From CAVTGO01 sp963734275 (lineage in GTDB: Bacteria; Actinomycetota; UBA4738; HRBIN12): DNA of 64,000 bases. This document shows positions 55,840 through 64,000 of this stretch, in pieces; position 1 is the stretch's first letter; each line of letters begins with the position of its first letter. The translations under genes were made by a program, and so were the position numbers. Under the pieces are notes generated by a model. That model saw only the letters and a program-made list of their open reading frames with translations. It searched no databases and was not told the DNA's origin. The stretch lies in the NCBI GenBank assembly GCA_963734275.1, contig CAVTGO010000001.1:55480-119479 (forward strand). Reading direction: 5' to 3'.

Positions 55840-57443
55840 CGCTTCCTCCGGACCCTGCGGTCCCGGCGGATCTCCCGGACGCAGTTGTATGCAGGGATAC
55901 CGCACACGCCGCCGCCGGCGTGGGTGGCGCTCGAGCACTGATACAGACCCCTGATCGGCGTCCGGTAGTCCGCGTAACCCGGCGCCGGGCGCATGTGGAA
56001 GAGCTGGTCGGCCGAGAGCTCCCCGTGGAAGATGTTCCCCCCGATCAGCCCCCACTCCTGTTCCATGTCGTAGGGCCCGATCACCTGGCGGGCGATGACC
56101 GAGGCAGCGAACCCGGGCGCCACGTCGTCGTAGGCCTTGATCACCCGGTCGGCGTACGCCTCCAACTCCTCGCGGTGCGGCTCCACTGACCACGTGTGCG
56201 GCACCCACTGCGTGAACAGCGACACGATGTGCGTGCCCTCGGGGCACAGGGACGGGTCGAGCGCCGAGGGGATCACGCCGTCGGAGAACGGGAAGGTGGC
56301 CGCCTTGCCCCGGCGCGCCTCCTCGAAGGCGAGCTCGAGCTGGTCGAGCGAGGGGGCGATCTCGAACCCGCCGCTGTAGTCGGTCCACTCGGGCCGGTCG
56401 GACAGGCGCGGGAGCTCGCTGACGGCGAGGTTGATCTTCACGACCCCCGATCGGCTCGACCAGTGCTCCATGTCGTGGACGAACTCGGGCGGCAGCTCCT
56501 CGCGCGGGATCTGTCGCAGGAACGTGATCTGCGGGTGGCACGCGGTGACCACGATCGGCGCGCGCAGCTCCTCGCCGCCCTCGAGCGCGACGCCCTCGGC
56601 GCGGCCGTTGCGGATCAGCACCCGCTCGACCCGCGCGTTCGTGCGTACCTCGGCACCGAGGGACCGGGCGCTGCGCTCGAGCGCCTCGGCGACGGCGCCC
56701 ATGCCGCCCTCGGGGACGCCCCACGAGCCGAGCGTCCCATCGCCGACGTCGCCGATCGAGTGGTGGGCCATCACGTAGCCGGTCCCGGCCTCGTACGGGC
56801 CGGCCCAGGTGCCGATGAGCCCGTTGATCGACATCGCGGCCTTGATCTCGTCCGAGACGAAGAACCGGTCCAGGAGGTCGGCGATCGACATCGTCATCAG
56901 CCGCGTCACGTCGCCTATCGTCTTCACGTCGAGGCCGCGGAACCGCCACGCCAGGCGGAGCTGCTCGAGCAGGTCGCCCGGCCGCTTCGAGCCGATCTGC
57001 GGCGGCGTGGCCATCAGCAGGGGCCCGAGCACGGCCGCGAGCCCGCCGATCCAGGCCTCCCACGCCTCGAGCGCGTCGGCGTCGGCCTTGGAGACCTTCG
57101 CGAACTCGTCGTAGTTCTTCTTCGGGTCGTCGTACTCGATCATCACGCGCCCGCCGGGGAGCGGGACCACGTAGGGACCGACCGCGTGCACCCGGTAGCC
57201 GTGCTGCGCGAGCCGAAGGTCCTTCAGGATCGTGTCGGGCATCAGGCTCATCACGTAGGAGAGCGTGGTGACCTTGAACTCGGGGTGGTCCGGCCAGGGC
57301 CGGTCGGTCGCCGCGGCCCCACCGGTCTTGTGACGCGCCTCGCAGATCACGACCCTGGCGCCGGCCTTCGCGAGGTAGGCGGCCGCGACCAGGCCGTTGT
57401 GGCCACCACCGATGACGATCGCGTTGTAGCTGTTCGCCGGCAC
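55836..57443 (-). CDS. FAD-dependent oxidoreductase, phytoene-desaturase/PYROXD2-like
   Basis: The 535-residue protein starts at the GTG at 57443 with GGAAGGG just upstream. The longer open frame reaches foreign sequence and is an artefact. The N-terminus is a dinucleotide-binding VIGGGHNGLVAAAYLAKAGA, and the body has ATDRPWPDHPEFKVTTLSYV and a C-terminal FAD motif CSSATHAGGGVCGIPAYNC. It resembles CrtI/PYROXD2-type flavoproteins, which desaturate or oxidise diverse substrates. It overlaps paralogue 2 of the DmdA-like genes by 4 nt. Confidence 0.84.
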   Translation of the reverse strand: MPANSYNAIVIGGGHNGLVAAAYLAKAGARVVICEARHKTGGAAATDRPWPDHPEFKVTTLSYVMSLMPDTILKDLRLAQHGYRVHAVGPYVVPLPGGRVMIEYDDPKKNYDEFAKVSKADADALEAWEAWIGGLAAVLGPLLMATPPQIGSKRPGDLLEQLRLAWRFRGLDVKTIGDVTRLMTMSIADLLDRFFVSDEIKAAMSINGLIGTWAGPYEAGTGYVMAHHSIGDVGDGTLGSWGVPEGGMGAVAEALERSARSLGAEVRTNARVERVLIRNGRAEGVALEGGEELRAPIVVTACHPQITFLRQIPREELPPEFVHDMEHWSSRSGVVKINLAVSELPRLSDRPEWTDYSGGFEIAPSLDQLELAFEEARRGKAATFPFSDGVIPSALDPSLCPEGTHIVSLFTQWVPHTWSVEPHREELEAYADRVIKAYDDVAPGFAASVIARQVIGPYDMEQEWGLIGGNIFHGELSADQLFHMRPAPGYADYRTPIRGLYQCSSATHAGGGVCGIPAYNCVREIRRDRRVRRKR

Positions 57444-57455
57444 GGTCGGCCCTTC

Positions 57456-57473
57456 CCTGAACGGTTGTTCAGG
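57456..57473. promoter_or_regulatory. Inverted repeat, putative operator upstream of the FAD/DmdA-like operon
   Basis: CCTGAACGGTTGTTCAGG is a 7-bp inverted repeat with a 4-nt spacer, lying 12 bp upstream of the FAD gene's GTG. TGAAC-N4-GTTCA resembles half-sites of TetR-type repressors. The sequence lies a few bases from the contig join at about 57480, so its upstream context is lost. A hairpin-prone site at the edge of a contig is also a plausible place for an assembly to break. Confidence 0.4.
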
Positions 57474-57489
57474 TATCCAACCACACCCC

Positions 57490-57627
57490 AGGCAGACGCC
57501 CCCCAGCCGTTTATCCCGTTCCACCAGAATCACCTTCTTGCCTAAATCAGCAGCGTTAAGAAAATACTGCGGCATAACCCCCCGGCCCCGCGCCAACAAC
57601 AACGATTTCCGTTTTTATCGTTTCCAT
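57490..57627 (-). pseudogene. lpd: Dihydrolipoamide dehydrogenase, N-terminal fragment
   Basis: The ATG at 57627 opens METIKTEIVVVGAGPGGYAA, then after one indel AADLGKKVILVERDKRLGGV and CL, the FAD site and start of the redox-active disulfide region of the E3 subunit. The gene stops there because the sequence changes origin. It is 36 bp downstream of aceF in an aceE-aceF-lpd order. In the other frame the fragment appears to prolong the FAD oxidoreductase, which is misleading. Confidence 0.75.
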
Positions 57628-57662
57628 ATCAAATCTTCATTATTTCAAGAAGACAAGGAGGA

Positions 57663-58966
57663 TTAAACCTTCACCATCTCTTCCTTGAAATTCTGCAATT
57701 CGCCAATCAAATCCACCATAAACCGCGCTGCCGCGCCGCCATCAACCACACGATGGTCGTAAGACAACCCCAATGGGCGTCATCATCCGTGCTTCCACCT
57801 TGCCGTCGCGCACGACCGCCTTCATCACGCCCGTCCCCAGGCCGAGAATAGCGCCCTCCGGCCTGTTCACGATGGGAGTGAAGTGCGCGCCGCCAATCCC
57901 GCCCTGATTCGAAATCGTGAACGTGCCTCCCTTCAGTTCATCAACCGTCAACTTGGCGCTCACGGGCTTTGGTCGCGAGTTGTTCCAATTCCTTCGCCAG
58001 ATCAAGAACGTTCTTTCTTATCCACATCCCCGAAGAACAGGGACGATCAAACCCTGTGTCGGTGTCCACCGCTATGCCGATGTGGAAATAGTCCTTGAGC
58101 ACAATCTCATTCGCCGCCTCGTCCACGCTGGAATTGAAAATGCGATGCTTGCTTCAAAGTTTCGACAACCGCCTTCAACACCAGCGGCGTCAGCGTCAAT
58201 TTTGCGCCTTTCGCTTCATAAGCCGGCATGAATTTTTTGCGCAATTCATTCAACTTCGTGAAATCGGCATCATCGAATTGCGTGACGTGGGGGATGGCGT
58301 TCCAGCTTTCCCCACAGGCCTGGGCGATGACCTGGCGCAAGGGTGTGATTGGCTGCTTCGTGACCGGTCCCCCGTTTCGAAAAATCAGTTTGCTCTGCTG
58401 CGGGTTTTGCCGGGCTTGTAGCCTCGCTGGTTGCAGGAGCAGATTTTCCCCCTGCCTGCCGACTTTTCCAAACGTTGGATGTAGGCCCGCACATCGCTCG
58501 ATTCGATGCGACCTCCCAGTCCGCTCCCGCGGATTTTTCCGAGATTGATTCCCAGTTCGCGCGCCATCCCGCCGTAGCGATCGCGCAGCAAACCGGTGCG
58601 GCTGCCGGCGGTGCGGCATCCTCGCCGTCACCATCATGGGCGGCTTCTTCGTTTTCACCTTCGGATTCTCGGTTTCAGGCACGGGCGCTTTGCGGCAGGT
58701 TTGGCGGCGGGTGTCGCCGAAGCCTTCGCCCCACCGCCCTCATCCAGCGACAGGATGCGTTGTCCCACGCTGATTTTGTCACCGTTCTTTACGAACACTT
58801 TTGTGACCACGCCGGCGGAGGTTGCCGGAATCGAAGCCACGGCTTTCTCATTTTCAAGTTCAATGACCGACTGATCCTTCGCCACAGTGTCACCTTCATT
58901 TACGAAGACATTCACCACGACGCCGGAATCCGCGCCTTCACCAAGTTTTGGGAGTTTCAAATCCAT
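57663..58966 (-). CDS. aceF: Pyruvate dehydrogenase E2, dihydrolipoyl acetyltransferase, frameshifted
   Basis: The ATG at 58966 opens the lipoyl domain MDLKLPKLGEGADSGVVVN, with the lipoylated Lys in VIELENEKAVASIPATSAG. An Ala/Pro linker follows, then the peripheral-subunit-binding domain (ARELGINLGKIRGSGLGGR), then catalytic-domain blocks VIAQACGESWNAIPHVTQFD, FTISNQGGIGGAHFTPIVN and DHRVVDGGAAARFMVDLIGE, ending EMVKV at 57663. At least four indels interrupt it. The active-site DHRVVDG is intact. Confidence 0.78.
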
Positions 58967-58989
58967 AGTTCGTTTTCTTGAGAATCCTT

Positions 58990-60289
58990 TCAGACGATTT
59001 GCGGTTGCAACTGTTCAGGGTCAACACCCAGGTCCTTGATCGCTTTGGCCACAACTTCGCGCTCAATTTCGCCGCGTTCAAGAGGGCATATAGCGTTCCC
59101 ACAACAACACTTTCTGCGTCCACCTGGAAAAAACGCCGCAACCGCTCGCGCGTGTCGCTTCGGCCAAATCCGTCTGTGCCCAACGTGAACAATCCGCCCG
59201 GCACCCATGGCGCAATCTGGTCGGCACGGTGCGAATGTTGTCCGACACCGCGACAAATGCGCCACGCTCTTTCGCGAGCAATTCTTCAACGTAGGATTTT
59301 TTCGGCGATTCGGCCGGATGCAACATGTTCCAGCGCTGGCAACGAATCGCATCCGTGCGCAGCAATCGGTAGCTCGTCGCACTCCATACATCCGCGGAAA
59401 CGCCGTAACGTTCACCGAGAATTTCCTGCGCCTTCAACGCGGAGTTGATGATCGGGCGTTGCCGAGGATGTGCGCTTTGATCTTTTTCTTCTCCGTGCCC
59501 GGCTTGAATTTGTAAAGACCGGATAGAATTCCGGCTTCTACGCCTTCGGGCATCACCGGCATCTGATAATTCTCGTTGTATAACGCGAGGTAATAAAAAT
59601 ATCCTCATTTTCGCCATACATTCCGTCGCAGGCCATCGGCAATAATAATTACAGCAATCTCATACGCAAACGCGGGATAATAGGCGGGCATTGTCGGAAT
59701 CGTGCTCGCATGCTGACAGACTGTGGCCGTCCTGATGTTGCAATCCCTCACCGTTGAGCGTCGTGCGACCAGCAGTAGCGCCCAGCAAGAACCCCTTTGC
59801 TTTGATGTCGCCGGCCAGCCGCATCAAATCGCCCACGCGTTGCGGGCCAAACATGGAATAGTAAATGTAGAACGGCACGGTCCGCACGCCGTGCGTGGCG
59901 TAACTCGATCCCGCCGCGATGAACGAGGACATCGCGCCGGCTCCGTAATGCCCTCTTCAAGGATTTTGGCCGTCTTTGGCCTCGTGGTAATCGAGCGGGA
60001 ATTGCTGTCCACTGGCTCGTAAAGCTGGCCTTTGCTCGAATAAATTCCGATTTCGCGAAAGAGCGCATCCATGCCGAACGTGCGCGCCTCGTCCGGGATG
60101 ATTGGCACAATGTGTTGCCAGACTCTTGTTGCGCAACAGCAGACTGAGGAGGCGGACAAAGGCCATCGTCGTCGAGGCTTCGGCTCCGCCAGAGCCTTTG
60201 AAAAATTCCTTGAAGGCATCGAGCTTCGGAATTTCGAGCCTGGCCGAACCAACATGACGCGCCGGCAAAAATCCTCCAAGGGCCTTTAG
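58990..60289 (-). CDS. aceE: Pyruvate dehydrogenase E1 (homodimeric AceE), C-terminal part, frameshifted
   Basis: Readable blocks from right to left include AFVRLLSLLLRNK, HIVPIIPDEARTFGMDALF, REIGIYSSKGQLYEPVDSNS, FYIYYSMFGPQRVGDLMRLA, GFLLGATAGRTTLNGEGLQH, QDGHS, INSALKAQEILGERYGVSAD, WSATSYRLLRTDAIRCQRWN, GGLFTLGTDGFGRSDTRERL and EREVVAKAIKDLGVDPEQLQ at the end. These are homodimeric AceE C-terminal segments; the N-terminal half is missing because the sequence changes at about 60290. Many single-base errors break the frame. It lies 23 bp upstream of aceF. Confidence 0.78.
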
Positions 60290-60329
60290 CGATACGGTAG
60301 TGTTATGTCTCCTCTACCGCTGACGACTA

Positions 60330-60939
60330 CGTATTGCTGCTGGCCCTCCTTCGCGGCTCGCTGCCGGACTTCGACACGCTCGACGTTGGCGGCGGCTTCC
60401 CGGTCTTCGACGCGGTGGCGCCTCGCCCGGCCGGGCCGATTCGCCCGGGAATTGCCCGCGCTGCTCGAGGCGTGCCCGCGGATCGTCGCCCGCGCCGGCT
60501 GGCGGTCGAGCCGGGACGCTATCGTGGCGCGCGCCGGCTGGCTCGTGGCCCGGGTGCTGCACGTCCGCGAGCGCGGCGGGCGCCAGGTCGTGCTCGATGC
60601 GGGCATGACCGAGCTGATCCGGCCGGCGCTCTACGGCGCGCGGCACGCATCGTCGCGCTGACGAGCTCGGGCCGTTCGCTCGACGACGTGGGCGGCGTCG
60701 AGCCGGCACGCGTCGAGGGTCCGATCTGCGAGTCCACCGACTCCCTCGGGGTCCACGACCTCCCGCCGCTCCGCCGCGGGGACCTCGTCGCGATCGCCGA
60801 TGCCGGCGCGTACGCTGCTTCGCAATCGTCGACGTACAACGGCCGTGCGCGACCGGCGCAGGTGCTCCTCGACGGGGACGGCCGCCCTCATGCTCGGGCG
60901 TCGGCGGCTCGGGACGGCCTCCTCGGTCCGGTAGGGTGA
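60330..60939 (+). CDS. lysA: Diaminopimelate decarboxylase-like, C-terminal part, frameshifted
   Basis: The gene enters mid-sequence after the join. Blocks are FDTLDVGGGFPV (Gly-rich PLP-phosphate motif), ARAGWLVARVLHVRERGGRQ, VVLDAGMTELIRPALYGARH, VEGPICESTDSLGVHDLPPL (the conserved CESxD active-site motif), RRGDLVAIADAGAYAASQSS and TYNGRARPAQVLL. These are the C-terminal half of fold-type III LysA. At least two indels are needed and the N-terminal barrel is missing. It is followed 4 bp later by the metH/metF-like gene. Confidence 0.75.
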
Positions 60940-60943
60940 CGGC

Positions 60944-62901
60944 ATGAACGCGCGCGATCGATTCCGCGCGCGGCTCGCCGCCGGCCCGCTGCTCGCGGAC
61001 GGTGCGATGGGCACGCTGCTGTACTCGCGCGGCGTGCCGCAGCGGGCCAACCTCGACGAGCTGGTCCGACCCGGCCCGAGCTGATCGGCGCCATCCACCG
61101 CGAGTACCTCGACGCAGGCGCGGAGCTGATCGAGACCGCCACGTTCGGCGCCAACCGGGTCCGGCTCGCCGCGTTCGGGATGGGCGACGTGCCGGCCGGC
61201 TCAACCGACGCGGCGCCAGCTCGCGCGCGAGGCGCGGGACGTCGTCGGGCCGCGAGGCGTGGTCGGCGGGTCGATCGGGCCGCTCGGCGCGCCCGACCGC
61301 GAGCTCCTGCACCTGCCCGAGGCGGAGGTGCGGGCGGCCGTGCGCGAACAGATCGACGGCCTGCTCGAGGGCGGCGCGGACCTGTTCATGTTCGAGACGT
61401 TCTCGAGCTGGCGCACCTGCTCGCGGCGATCGACGAGGCGCGCCGCGCGGCCGACCTGCCGATCGTCGCCGCAGCTCACGTTCGGCGAAGAGCTCCAGCT
61501 GCCCGACGGCACGACCGCCGAGGCGGCGCGGCGGCCGCGCTCGCTCGCTGCCGGCGTGGACGTCGATCGGGGTCAACTGCGGCGGCGGGCCGGAGGCGTG
61601 CGCCGAGGCGCTCGAGGCGATGGCCGGCACCGACGGGCGAGGCCGCGCCGCGTCTCGATCCTGCCGAACGCCGGGCTGCCGCAGCGGATCGAGGGCCAGT
61701 TCGTGTATGCGGCCGAGCCCGGCCTACCTCGGCGGCGATCGTGCCGCGGTTCCTGGCCGCCGGCGCCGCGATCGTGGGTGGCTGCTGCGGGACCACGCCG
61801 GAGCACATCGCGGCGATGCGAGCGCGCGCTCGATGTGCTCGCGGCACGGCGGACCAGCGGCGCGCCCGGGCGCGCGGCGTGCCGGTACGAGCCGGCACCG
61901 GCGATCCGGCCGCGGTCCGCGGCCGCCGACGCCGAGCCGCGCGGCCGCGCGGCCGCCGAGGCGCCGCCGCCGACCGGCGCTCGCCGGGCCCTCGCGGCGG
62001 GCCGATACGTCATCTCGGTCGAGATCGATCCGCCGCGCTCGGTCCGCATCGAGCGAACGATCGAGGCCGCCGGCTCCTCCAGGACGCCGGCGTGGACCTC
62101 GTCAACGTCAGCGACTCCGCGATGGCCCGCGTCCGGATGGGGGCGATGGCGGTCGCGTTCGGGATCCAGCACGACCTCGACCTCGAGTGCATCGTCCACG
62201 TCACGACGCGCGACCGGAACCTGATGGCGCTCGAGTCGGAGCTGCTGGGCGCGCACGCGCTGGGCGTCCGCGACATCCTCGCCCTGACCGGCGACCCGCC
62301 GCGGGTCGGCGACTACCCGTCGGGCACCGGCGTCTGGGACGTCGACTCGATCGGGCTCGTCGAGATCCTGGCCCGGCTCAACCGCGGCGAGGAGCGGCGG
62401 GCAGCCCGATCGGCCAGCCGGCCGGGTTCACCATCGCCTGCGCCCTCGACCCGACCGCGGCCGACGCCGCGACCGAGTGGGACCGGCTCGAGCGCAAGCT
62501 GGCCGGCGGCGCGCACCTGATCATGACCCAGCCGCTGTACGACGTTGAGCAGGTGGAGGCGATGCTCGCCGAGGCGCGACCGGCGGTTCGGCGCCGCCGG
62601 GTTCCCGGTCCCGTTGTTGCTGGGGGTCCTGCCCGCTGCAGAGCTCGCGGCACGCAGAGTTCCTGCACAACGAGGTCCCCGGGATCACGATCCCCGACGC
62701 GCGTCCGGGGCGGCTGCGGAGGCGGGTGATCGCGGCGCGGAGGTCGGCCTGGAGATGACGCTCGCGCTGCTCGACGAGGTCGGGCGGCGGGTGGCGGGCA
62801 CCTACATCATGCCCAGCTTCGGGCGGTACGAGCAGGCCGCCGAGCTGGTCCGCCGGCTCCGGGCGCGACACGCCGACCGGCCGGTGGCACTGAGCGGATG
62901 A
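60944..62901 (+). CDS. Homocysteine S-methyltransferase / methylenetetrahydrofolate reductase fusion (YitJ-like), frameshifted
   Basis: The ATG at 60944 opens ARLAAGPLLADGAMGTLLYS and blocks of a Zn-dependent homocysteine methyltransferase: LIGAIHREYLDAGAELIETA, VGGSIGPLGAPDRE, GVNCGGGPEACAEALEAM and the zinc-binding VGGCCGTTPEHIAAM. A MetF-type barrel follows (YVISVEIDPPRSVRIERTIE, DAGVDLVNVSDSAMARVRMG, DILALTGDPPRVGDYPSGTG, LIMTQPLYDVEQVEAMLAEA, PVPLLLGVLP), ending at 62899-62901. Nearly every block is in a different frame; at least eight indels are present. The fusion type, found in Bacillus YitJ and many Chloroflexota, is clear. Confidence 0.78.
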
Positions 62902-62919
62902 GTCCACGCGAGGTGGACA

Positions 62920-64000
62920 GGAAGGGAAGATCGCGGTCGCGACATCGAGTGGCCGCGGTCGTCGGCGCGCTGGCGTGGATGACGATCCAGGCCACGACAT
63001 GGTCGCCGGAGTTTCTGCATCACCCGATCTGGAAAACCATCGGGCCCGAAATCTCCGCGGGCCGGGCGCCATCAGCATTGATCCGCCGTTGACCTGGATC
63101 GCGCTCGCCTGGACCGCGACGCTCGCCATCGTCGTGGTTGCGGTGCGGATCGGAACCTCGCAGAACAATCTGGCCTTCGCGCTGACATTGATGGTCCTGG
63201 CGACCCTGGAAGTAGCGCTGTTCGGCATCGCCGTGGAAGTGCTGAACCTGGAGACCGTGGGCCTCTTGCCCAAAACGGCCTACCAGGGCTGGGTCACCGG
63301 GACCTTCATAATCGCAATACTGCCGCCAGTTTTAGCCTGGGCATGATCGTGGCCCTGAGCCTGGCGACAAATTCTGCCGGCGCGGCCCGGCTCGGCGGTC
63401 GGCGGCTGCTGGTTCTGCCGCTGGCGGCTGCAATACTGTTCATCGCTCTCGTCATGACGGGCTCCCGCGCCGGCCTGGCGTGGGAACGATAGGCGCCATC
63501 GCCGTCCTGGGGTTTCGCTTGGTCGAGCGATGGCGAACCCGTGAACCCCATCTCCGTCTGGACCTGCTTCTGTGTGGTATGTGCGCAGTCTCCGCGGCGG
63601 CAACCTGGTGGGTCTTTTCGGCGCGCGTCGATGTCGGCGACAGTTTCGCGGCACGGCTCAATCTCTATGCCGACGTAGTCCGGATGATCCGCGATCGTCC
63701 CCTGCTCGGCCATGGCGCGGGCACGTTCGAGGCCGCGTATCCGCTCTACCACTCCTCCGGCGTTGGAAGCGCCTTCGTGTGGAAGCATGCGCATTCGACG
63801 TGGCTCGAGGCTTTCTCGTCGCTGGGTGTTCCTGTCACGGTCGCCTTGCTCGCCATGACCGCCTACGTGGTTGCCCGGCTGTTCGGCGTCTGGCGCCGGT
63901 CGGACGAGAATGTCACGGCAATCCTCGCCGCCCTGAGCGGCGCCATCGCTCTCGGCCTGCACGCGTTGGTTGACTTCAGCCTGGAGAACCAGGCCGTCGC
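62920..64000 (+). CDS. O-antigen ligase-like membrane protein, incomplete and frameshifted
   Basis: Open stretches in different frames read as hydrophobic helices: WMTIQATTWSPEFLHHPIWK, SIDPPLTWIALAWTATLAIV, LMVLATLEVALFGIAVEVL, GMIVALSLATNSAGAARLGG, LLVLPLAAAILFIALVMTGS followed by RAGLA, and LLGHGAGTFEAAYPLYHSS with VWKHAHSTWLEAFSSLGVP, the O-antigen ligase (Wzy_C/RfaL) region with its conserved His. The gene continues past the window edge. The style is alphaproteobacterial, which again is only an impression. It starts just after the metH/metF-like stop, where origin appears to change. Confidence 0.7.

Larger units (their letters stand above)
57474..60300. other. Segment of different origin (lower GC, frameshift-rich)
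   Basis: Base composition drops visibly, with A/T-rich spacers such as the stretch around 57600-57670 that are absent from the first 57 kb. The only genes are the pyruvate dehydrogenase set aceE-aceF-lpd on the minus strand, cut at both ends and broken by many indels. The protein blocks look like those of Verrucomicrobia- or Planctomycetes-type bacteria, which is only an impression. No mobile-element ends or repeats flank it. Confidence 0.75.

Noticed and set aside
55836..57602. A novel FAD fusion with an extra N-terminal domain
   Set aside because: The extra part is lpd sequence from another source; a GTG with ribosome-binding site at 57443 is a better start.
57474..60300. Horizontal acquisition of a pyruvate dehydrogenase operon
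   Set aside because: Genes are truncated at both edges and broken by indels, with no mobile element; an assembly join is simpler.

Overview
The window is high-GC DNA from an uncultured bacterium, and its last 6.5 kb does not belong with the rest. The first ~57.4 kb looks like one genome, most likely an actinobacterial lineage: it has a class F-type sortase with a secreted Gly/Pro-Thr-rich substrate, many GTG starts, 4-nt ATGA/GTGA gene overlaps, a UvrA-like DrrC-type ATPase, a P450 and an FAD/DmdA-like C1 cluster. It also carries a System I (Ccm) cytochrome c maturation set, which is unusual for cultured Actinobacteria, so a deep-branching actinobacterial or Chloroflexota-like lineage is also possible. 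No 16S rRNA gene is present to settle this.

Layout. 1-12 kb: a cytochrome c maturation and electron-transfer locus. ccmC-ccmD run rightward and end in a convergent run of leftward genes: ccmE-ccmF-ccmG-ccmH-ccmI, then an FAD oxidoreductase with three FHA domains, an iron-sulfur protein with two inserted cyclic-nucleotide-binding folds, and a membrane-anchored pentaheme cytochrome c. 12-21.6 kb: AzlCD, tRNA-Gly, a zinc-ribbon protein, an amidohydrolase, an aldehyde dehydrogenase, a solitary cNMP-binding protein, a sortase with a QCNG-repeat surface protein, an adenylate cyclase and tRNA-Arg. 21.6-29.7 kb: an MDR oxidoreductase, a BenE transporter, an M15 peptidase, UvrA-like and DUF1801 proteins, zinc-ribbon proteins and purE. 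29.8-33.2 kb: the methylcitrate operon prpD-prpB-prpC. 33-39.6 kb: a PLP decarboxylase, a MetE-like protein, RidA, and a P450 with a carboxymuconolactone decarboxylase-like partner. 39.6-48.6 kb: two SDRs, a glutamine synthetase relative, and a leftward homoprotocatechuate-type operon (aldehyde dehydrogenase, extradiol dioxygenase, APC permease, LLM flavoprotein), then threonine dehydratase. 48.5-57.4 kb: a long leftward series (FAD oxidoreductase, two DmdA-like paralogues flanking YqgE, methyltransferase, IlvE, aminopeptidase N).

At about 57.48 kb the sequence changes to lower GC and carries a badly frameshifted pyruvate dehydrogenase operon (aceE-aceF-lpd, both ends cut). At about 60.3 kb it changes again, to high-GC lysA and metH/metF-type fragments. 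At about 62.9 kb it changes once more, to an O-antigen ligase-like gene. I read these as joins between unrelated contigs, not biology.

Many genes at 8.3-11.9, 37.1-37.3, 40.4-48.2 and 60.3-62.9 kb are split by single-base indels, mostly one extra G or C, while neighbouring genes are intact. This looks like local sequencing error, so they are annotated as genes with frameshifts and not as decayed pseudogenes.

The most unusual content is the three-gene FHA / cNMP / pentaheme operon fed by its own Ccm genes: it looks like a quinol- or NAD(P)H-linked electron-transfer module with built-in regulatory domains. Second is the paired DmdA-like demethylase cluster with a PYROXD2-like FAD protein.
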